Below, piece after piece: positions 46,689 to 64,000 of a stretch of DNA of 64,000 nucleotides. Both the position numbers and the translations under genes were made by a program. Positions within the stretch are counted from its first letter, which is position 1. Each line of letters begins with the position of its first letter. The notes beneath the pieces are model-generated. The model was not told the DNA's origin. It made no database searches and was given only the letters and a program-made list of their open reading frames with translations. The stretch comes from Paralichthys olivaceus (lineage: Eukaryota; Chordata; Actinopteri; Pleuronectiformes; Paralichthyidae). The stretch spans positions 5,644,501 to 5,708,500 of the forward strand of contig NC_091099.1 of assembly GCF_024713975.1 (NCBI RefSeq). The letters run 5' to 3'.

Positions 46689-48697
46689 CCCCACTGGTCC
46701 TCTCCAAGCCATCATTGACACGACCTCTGATTTATGAAAACAATGCATCTTTCACCAGTGGCCTTAACAAAAGGAGGTGAGGCTGGAGGAATAGAGTTCA
46801 CCAGCCCACACTATGAACTAACAAGGACCTCAGGGCGGTTTAGAGCCTTCCCTCTTGTATTGATGTCCCTGTCAACACAGCAGGGCCGTACTGCCAAAGA
46901 AACCATGACAGTACTCTTTTTTTTCTATTATCATATTTTGTGCAAATCCTGCATTTTGCATTGTTTACAAATGCCAACAATTCCTTTTGAATAGATTTAT
47001 CCCACAATTCCTTTTAATGACTTACACGCAGAGATATGATTGGACAAGTACCATCAGAAACATCTGCAGTCACCTGCCCTGATATGATGATACACTTTCT
47101 GTGAGGAACACTTTTCTAACGCTCTGTCCTTACTCCTTTCTTGTGCCAGCCAGGATTTGGAAATTGGCACATTTCAAGTCGAACACTTTAGAAGAGACTG
47201 GTGGCGTCTTTCACTGTACATGCAGCCGATGGAAAGGACAAGAAAGCAAAACATCAAGTCATTTAGAACTAGAACAAATAAAATGGAGAAATATAATCAA
47301 GGGGTTTTTTTTTTTAAACCTTCCGTTTTAATAGTTCGTGCATAGAGCAACACAAGGTTAATGTCAACAGATGTCTGAATTGGAGGGTTGACCATCATTT
47401 GCTTAATTGTTGAATATTTCACAAAACTCATACAGGATTAGCATGAACTTATTCCTTATGTGCATGGCCCTGCCTACATCAACAGACAAGTGCCTCATAC
47501 TGCAGCTGTAAGGGCTAATGGTTAACTACATGGAATGGCAAAAATGTGTGTTATGCATCTCACAGATAATACAAACAAATGGTTGATTCAACTTTGTTGG
47601 TAGCAATCTGTCCTTTTATTGATTTAAGTAGACACACATTAAACTGTTGCCCTTAATACAGACATCTGTCTACATTCTGTCGACTTAGCCTCAGCAGATA
47701 TGTTGCTTGAATGTTATTTGTGTATTTAATTGTACCTCCAGTATGAGGCACCATAATCTTTAGGCTTTTTCTGGTTCCATCTCTTAGTAAAGGTTTCATA
47801 CTTGACACAGATATTTGCATCATAGGCAGAAAGCTATCTCTGAAAACCTTCATATGAGGACGTCTGACATTCAGCACACCAGCTGTTTGTACTTTTATGA
47901 TATATGCATTATCACTTCCTGGTATGATTGTAAAAAGGGGAACAAGGATTGTTTGATCTAACAGACGATTTAAAAGTTTTATTGATTGTCATGATTTCCC
48001 GTTGAGGGAAATTAGTTGTGGGCTTGCTTTGACCATTATTTGAAATTAGAGGTTGGTCAGAGATGAGAGGTTAAGCCTTACACTGCTATCACTGCTGCCT
48101 TGACCCTGTTATAACCCAGTGACCTGTATCCACAGTACAGAGTCTTATTGCACATATAAAAACAGGATGGATAACATCCCGGGAACTTGTAAATTCAACA
48201 GTGTAAACAAGACAATAACACAGTTGCAAGGTTATATACCAACATTGAATTCCTTAGTTTTCCACAACTTAATTTAAAGTAATTTTTTGTACAGTGCATT
48301 ATCTAGATGTATTTACAAGATTTGTGAATATAAGACTGGAATAACTGAAGCAGTACATTATTAGACCAGCTGTTAACTATCCAAACAAACTCATTCAGAA
48401 AAAATGTCTTCCAACTCATGAATGATATCAATTCATATATAAGCATTGTGAGAATGTGGAGGACAGATGCAGTCGTGCCTCAGGCCCTCAGCAGTATAAT
48501 GCAGTCAGATTCAAACATTGTCCCCCTGCCATAGAACTCTGAGTGGTTTAATCTACTGTAACTTTGAGAATTGCCAAGAAAACAGTTTGAATGCCTGTTA
48601 TTTGTTGCAAAGTTTGTTTCCCCATATCCTTGTGTCGTATTGTCGTTGTTGAAAACATTGAATTCTGAATAATCTCATGAATTATAAAAGCATTTTA

Positions 48698-48703
48698 AAT
48701 AAA
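48698..48703 (+). promoter_or_regulatory. Possible polyadenylation signal of trabd (distal)
   Basis: This AATAAA lies 2.0 kb after the trabd stop; another at 47277-47282 could be the proximal signal. The choice cannot be made from sequence. Confidence 0.3.
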
Positions 48704-48894
48704 GATATGACTATATTTGCCTCAAAGATTTAGCTTTCTTCCTGCTGTGTATCAGCTATACACACACACTGACAGGGACATCTGATTTCATCAGAATGCG
48801 GTTTGTAGCTAAATTATGTTATATAATTTAGTTTAATCATTGAAACTTTCATTTGACATTTGGATTTCAACCTATGTACTTCGCATTTTTCATT

Positions 48895-49345
48895 TTGGGT
48901 CAGACATATATCATTGTTACACGGTATCTCTTATTCAGTTATTATATTGACATTTATACTATACTGGTTTTGCATTAACTTTGGATTCTGTGTACGTATA
49001 GATATCAATGTTGCACTGTCTGTATCGAAGAATAATATGAATCATGATCCTATCACTAATGAATATATTTAAATGAATCCCCAAACATTATTATCTTGCT
49101 TTTAAGTCATTGTGGGTTTTGGGCTGTGTTGTTACACATTTACAGATATCAGTGTTGTACTGTCTGTCACAATAATATTATTAGCTTTCTTATTAAGTTT
49201 TTATTATAAATGAATTATTACCTGAACTTTGTTAACTCAGTTTTATAACAATTTGAGTTTCTGTCTATGTAGTTCCGCGTGTAGCGCTTGTTTCCGGTCG
49301 GACAGATTTCAGTGTAGTACCGTCTGTCGTAAACAGAAGGATTAT
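48895..49345. repeat. Diverged direct repeats upstream of selenoo
   Basis: Related units AGATATCAATGTTGCACTGT (49000), AGATATCAGTGTTGTACTGT (49144) and AGATTTCAGTGTAGTACCGT (49303) recur at about 145-160 bp. A weaker fourth unit lies near 48903. Flanking bases (CTATGTACTTCGC at 48875 and CTATGTAGTTCCGC at 49265) also correspond. Confidence 0.6.
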
Positions 49346-49381
49346 GAAAGCATGATCAGTGACTGCGACACAAACTCACTC

Positions 49382-49395
49382 ATGGCCGCGGTTTC

Positions 49396-49408
<13 letters not shown>
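49382..49408 (+). other. Upstream ORF overlapping the selenoo start codon
   Basis: ATGGCCGCGGTTTCATGG opens an eight-codon frame that ends in TAG at 49406-49408. It overlaps the presumed selenoo ATG (49396) in a different frame. Its context (ATGG) is good, so it could reduce initiation at the main start or argue for initiation at a downstream ATG. Confidence 0.6.
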
Positions 49409-55594
<6,186 letters not shown>

Positions 55595-56201
55595 TAACTT
55601 TCCTGATTATCAGCTTGCCTGCCTGAAAGAGAGAGTTTATTCTTGTTTTAATTTTAACGTCTCTCCTCGCTCTTCCAGTCACTGTACAGCTCTCTCTTTC
55701 ATTGGCAGGCAGCGTCAGGGAAGTTAGCATGAGGCACGACGCACCACAGGATACCTCGCTGACGCAAAACAGACAGGGGCTGAGTTGAGTTTGGTACAAA
55801 CACATAAAATTACAAATATGACGGTGCCATATCTGGTGAAAAGTTTTTGACCATGTGTGAAATGGGTTTTAAGGATATGTTTCTTCCGATGGCTTCACAT
55901 TTCTGAATTTAACAGGACGTTGTGATGGAGATAACCAATCGAACAAAACTTCATTTTAGGAATTCCATTGACATGGGTTTGGCCGGGTCACCCAAAAAAT
56001 TCATGGGTGGAGTTTTAGTCAGTGACCCAGAATGCAAGATGCATCAGGTGAAAGAAAAAGATCGGATTTTTAATCAAAAGTCTACAGAAGTACAGTTTAT
56101 AAAATATACATGGAGACACATTTTCTCATTTCCTGGGACTTCCCCCCCCAAAAAGCAGCCTCAGCTCGCGTCCTGTCTGTTTAGTGTTTAGTTAGGGATT
56201 A

Positions 56202-56248
56202 ATGATGAGTCAGACAACAAGTCCTACAGTGACCTGTCTGATTCTGAT
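56202..56248 (+). promoter_or_regulatory. SECIS element of selenoo (type II-like)
   Basis: The 5' core ATGAT (56202-56206) faces the 3' core TGAT (56245-56248), giving the non-Watson-Crick UGA/GA quartet. Between them GAGTCAGACA (56207-56216) pairs with TGTCTGATTC (56235-56244) over ten bases with one G-U. The apical part carries an unpaired AA (56219-56220) and a small extra helix GTC/GAC (56221-56223 with 56231-56233), as in type II SECIS. It is about 610 nt after the stop codon. The helix below the quartet is weak (AGG/CCT). It directs SECISBP2-dependent recoding of the UGA. Confidence 0.82.
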
Positions 56249-56854
56249 GACCTGTGGGGTGTCACCTCAACATATACCAAATAATATGATATATACAGTG
56301 TGTGTGCGTGTGTGTGTGAAAGATGATGTTATGCTTGTGGGTGAAAGGGAATTACTGCACTTGTTTCTTTAAGCCGCAGAAGATAATACGCACAATATAT
56401 TCTAGACAACACCATCACTGGTATAGAACAGAACCTCACATATGAACTTAGCTTGTTAATTTCTTGTTAAGTGAACATCCACACGACTGTTGAGAGAGAG
56501 AAAAAGAGGAAACACATGACCAACCATTGTCGAGGCAAACTTTAATAGAGGAAGTTTATTAACGTGTCATAAATGTGATGCTAACAAGTGTGGTCCTCTC
56601 CATAAGGAAAGAAAAACATGGACACATACATGAATCGACTGCCTTCAGGGCCAACACCACTGGTTATAGCTTGTGCCCTCTGAATCAGGATCAATCTGTT
56701 GGTTTGGTGAATGAATTTTAGACCTGTTGTAAAAAAGCATCAAAACATCCTCGCTTAACAGACGACAGGGATGGACATGAAATTAGATTTTATTTTTGCT
56801 TAATAATGTGAAATATAACTGAGCGCTCCCTCAGCTATGTCTTTAACCTATCTT

Positions 56855-56860
56855 AATAAA
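56855..56860 (+). promoter_or_regulatory. Probable polyadenylation signal of selenoo
   Basis: AATAAA about 600 nt downstream of the SECIS element would keep the SECIS inside the mRNA. Confidence 0.45.
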
Positions 56861-57560
56861 CAGAGCAGTGTGATAAATCATTTTGCCTCCTTTAACCTAT
56901 CATAGCTGCCTTGTTATTTTAGGAACTGAACTCCACCTCCACATTTCTGTTTCATAACAAGAACAACTCAAGCTTTTACACGCCTCGTGTTGATACAGGC
57001 AAATGTTTCAACCTTTCTCTGTTTGTATAAATGTGAGCCGGAGCTGAGACAATGTAAAATATCCTGTTTGCTTATGATATAACTGTGTATTTGCTCTGTT
57101 TCCTGGACGCATACCTCCCCCTTTAGCACTTCTCCAATTGCATTCTTGTGGTTATCTTCACCTCAAGTCCCAGCAAGCCCCCAAAATGTTTGCTGCGCCG
57201 AGGACGCAGCTCTGAGGACTGGAACCTGCAGTAGCCAGACCAAGTCACACAGAGGACTTTGTTTAAGCTTCTCTACACCTGCCGACGCGTTTCTGTCTCA
57301 CCCCGTCAGTCTGTCGTCTCATGTTACTCACATTCCAGTCGGCGTTTCACCTTTAATTGTGAACCTTCAGCGGGAGTGGCTCCGGGTGACCTCAGGGTGC
57401 GGTGCGCCCTGAGCCGCTGCGCACTGGTGTGTGGGTGAGGGTGAGCGCATAGGTGGGATCTGAGACAATGGGTGTGTAGCGACGGCGCAGGAAAACAAAA
57501 ACCAGCCAAAGAAGAAGACGAAACCTGGACCTAACACGGTTTTAGGGTTTTAACTTAAAC

Positions 57561-62532
<4,972 letters not shown>

Positions 62533-64000
62533 GACACAAAGCAGCTTGGGACCAAACCGTACGAACACGACTTCTTCATCTTCAGTTCCAAACCTCTCTG
62601 ATCACAAGAATTAATGAATGACCACAGACCCAGTTCTCCTCCTGCTGTGTTTCTGGTTACCTCGCTGTTTGTTGCCGTCATCGCAAAACACCAATTTCTT
62701 TTCTTTTAAGATAATATCCAAGTACAACTTCAGTTTTCAGTCAGGCTGGTATGTAAACGTACATTGCTCCTTACCTGTGAATCGAGAAATACCAGTCGAC
62801 ACAGTTAACTTTAAAGAAAACAGAAATTGTTGAAAAGACGTGTCGTCTCTATGTGTCTGCTGTGACCTGGTCTCTCCTCGCAGTGGCCTTAATGATAAAG
62901 ATCTGCAGCTTTTGTGAAATCCACCGCAGCAGGTTATAGGTCTTTTTAAATTTTAAACCAAAAACACATGAGATAAATGTCAAGATGTTGTTTTTTATGA
63001 AACAGAAAGTTGCACAAAACCCATTTTCTATGTTGGTTCGTGAGTGAATGTTTCTAACACCACCCCTGTATTTTTTAATATTAAAGATTCCCATTGAAGA
63101 TGATGAAAATTTTATTTCTTCACAAGCAAATCAGATTTATTTTGACGTGGGAAAGATTTCAAGCTTCATCTTTAAATACTGAAACATGATCAGGCAATAC
63201 AAAGAAAGAATAAATTGGTTAAAACTGATGTGTGGGGTTGAGGGTGGCAGAGGATGAAGAATAATCCTTGATTCTAATACAGTTATGGTTCATACAAGTT
63301 TTTTTTACTGCAGTGGAATACAGAATTACATTATTGAAAACTTTTCCTTAATGTCCTTGACAAGGTATTCCACAACTTCAATAGTGTATTTCAGTAGAGT
63401 TTGGGGATTTACAACAGATGAAGACAGAGATTTAAAAATAAAAACTAAGCAGCAGAGGCCAAGATATCCTGATCTTTATTCTCCGGAATGGATCAAGCTC
63501 TAAAACGGCTTGATCCTTTCAGGAATTTTCAATTATCGTTTTGCTTTATTCTTCTCCTCACTCTCGGTTAATAATACAGCTGTCCACAAAAGACTGTTTC
63601 AAATGTTAATTAGTTCTGACTCCGACTAGTAAAGTGGTTTTTGTGTACAATTTGTGGGATTTTCCTTTAAAAAAACAGCTTTTTTGTGTGGTACATATAA
63701 ATGAACACTAGGTGGCGTCATGTAAACAAACTCAGAAGCAGGCAGAATCTCTGTTGGTTAAAACTTTGGTCCAGACTAAAATATATTCACTACTATTCAA
63801 GGTCCCTGGATGATGAATGGTAACGAGTTGTACATTGACTTTTGCTCTCGCTCCACCAGAGGATAAAAGTTTTATTTGATCCAGTGACTTTCTGACACTC
63901 ACAGTTATCGTACCTTGTCTTTAATTCAGGAGCCTCCAGATTTTTCACTGAGTCAAATCACGTCACATCATCCAAAAATCCAATTATTGGCTTAAAATGG
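62533..64000 (+). other. mapk12 3' UTR and downstream flank
   Basis: Presumed 3' UTR with candidate polyadenylation signals ATTAAA (63080-63085) and AATAAA (63209-63214). No coding sequence was recognised to the end of the window. Confidence 0.6.
63080..63085 (+). promoter_or_regulatory. Possible polyadenylation signal of mapk12
   Basis: ATTAAA lies 550 nt after the stop; AATAAA at 63209 is the alternative. Confidence 0.35.

Larger units (their letters stand above)
46689..49395 (+). other. trabd 3' UTR and trabd-selenoo intergenic region
   Basis: This AT-rich stretch has no coding region. AATAAA motifs at 47277 and 48698 are candidate trabd polyadenylation signals. From about 48895 a set of diverged direct repeats leads to the selenoo start. 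Confidence 0.6.
55595..57560 (+). other. selenoo 3' UTR and selenoo-mapk12 intergenic region
   Basis: The selenoo 3' UTR holds the SECIS element at 56202-56248 and probably ends after the AATAAA at 56855. The last 150 bases before 57561 are GC-richer and likely contain the mapk12 5' UTR and promoter. No other gene was seen. Confidence 0.7.

Noticed and set aside
47157-47345. 62-codon ORF after trabd
   Set aside because: It lies in AT-rich 3' UTR sequence, has no similarity, and overlaps another equally random frame.
55922-55972. A second possible SECIS (GTGA ... TGAC with a TGGA/TCCA stem)
   Set aside because: The helix has internal mismatches after four or five pairs. The element at 56202-56248 is far better paired and has the AA motif in an apical bulge.

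Overview
The window is nuclear DNA from a ray-finned fish, probably a percomorph-type teleost. The evidence is large intron-split genes with GT/AG junctions, abundant CA/GT, CT and CTAT microsatellites, several interspersed repeats that I recognise as common teleost families, and proteins close to vertebrate orthologues. No bacterial, phage, CRISPR or operon-like content was seen. The species cannot be named from the sequence.

Six protein-coding genes, all on the + strand, were assembled exon by exon with consistent reading phase. They are: (1) the 3' two thirds of abtb3/btbd11, an ankyrin-BTB synaptic scaffold (203-21319, 16 exons, 5' end outside the window); (2) mlc1, a glial membrane protein (coding 25418-29386, 11 coding exons); (3) panx2, pannexin 2 (34946-38836, 5 coding exons); (4) trabd, a TraB-family protein (42372-46688, 9 coding exons); (5) selenoo, the mitochondrial AMPylating pseudokinase selenoprotein O (49396-55594, 9 exons); (6) mapk12, p38-gamma MAP kinase (57561-62532, 12 exons). 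The last five form the block known from human 22q13.33 (MLC1-PANX2-TRABD-SELENOO-MAPK12). Here it lacks MOV10L1, TUBGCP6 and HDAC10, and mlc1 and mapk12 lie in the same orientation as their neighbours. The abtb3 neighbour corresponds to human 12q23, so the junction records a lineage difference in synteny. The genes are physical neighbours with independent roles, not a pathway. Several (abtb3, mlc1, panx2) are mainly neural or glial in mammals.

The strongest non-trivial signal is in selenoo. The last exon reads ...ELCVT, then TGA, then two serines and TAG, so the TGA at 55583-55585 is a selenocysteine codon. A well-formed SECIS element is folded from the 3' UTR at 56202-56248. Other observations are a perfect 17-bp inverted repeat at 22802-22846, two MITE-like elements with terminal inverted repeats (17790-18016 and 51441-51994), a dead LINE reverse-transcriptase fragment inside mlc1, four copies of one repeat family, diverged tandem units just upstream of selenoo, and microsatellites placed directly on splice junctions. 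I did not find a new multi-gene biological system in this window.

Intergenic and intronic DNA is mostly decayed repeats and AT-rich sequence. UTR, promoter and polyadenylation calls are inference from motifs only.
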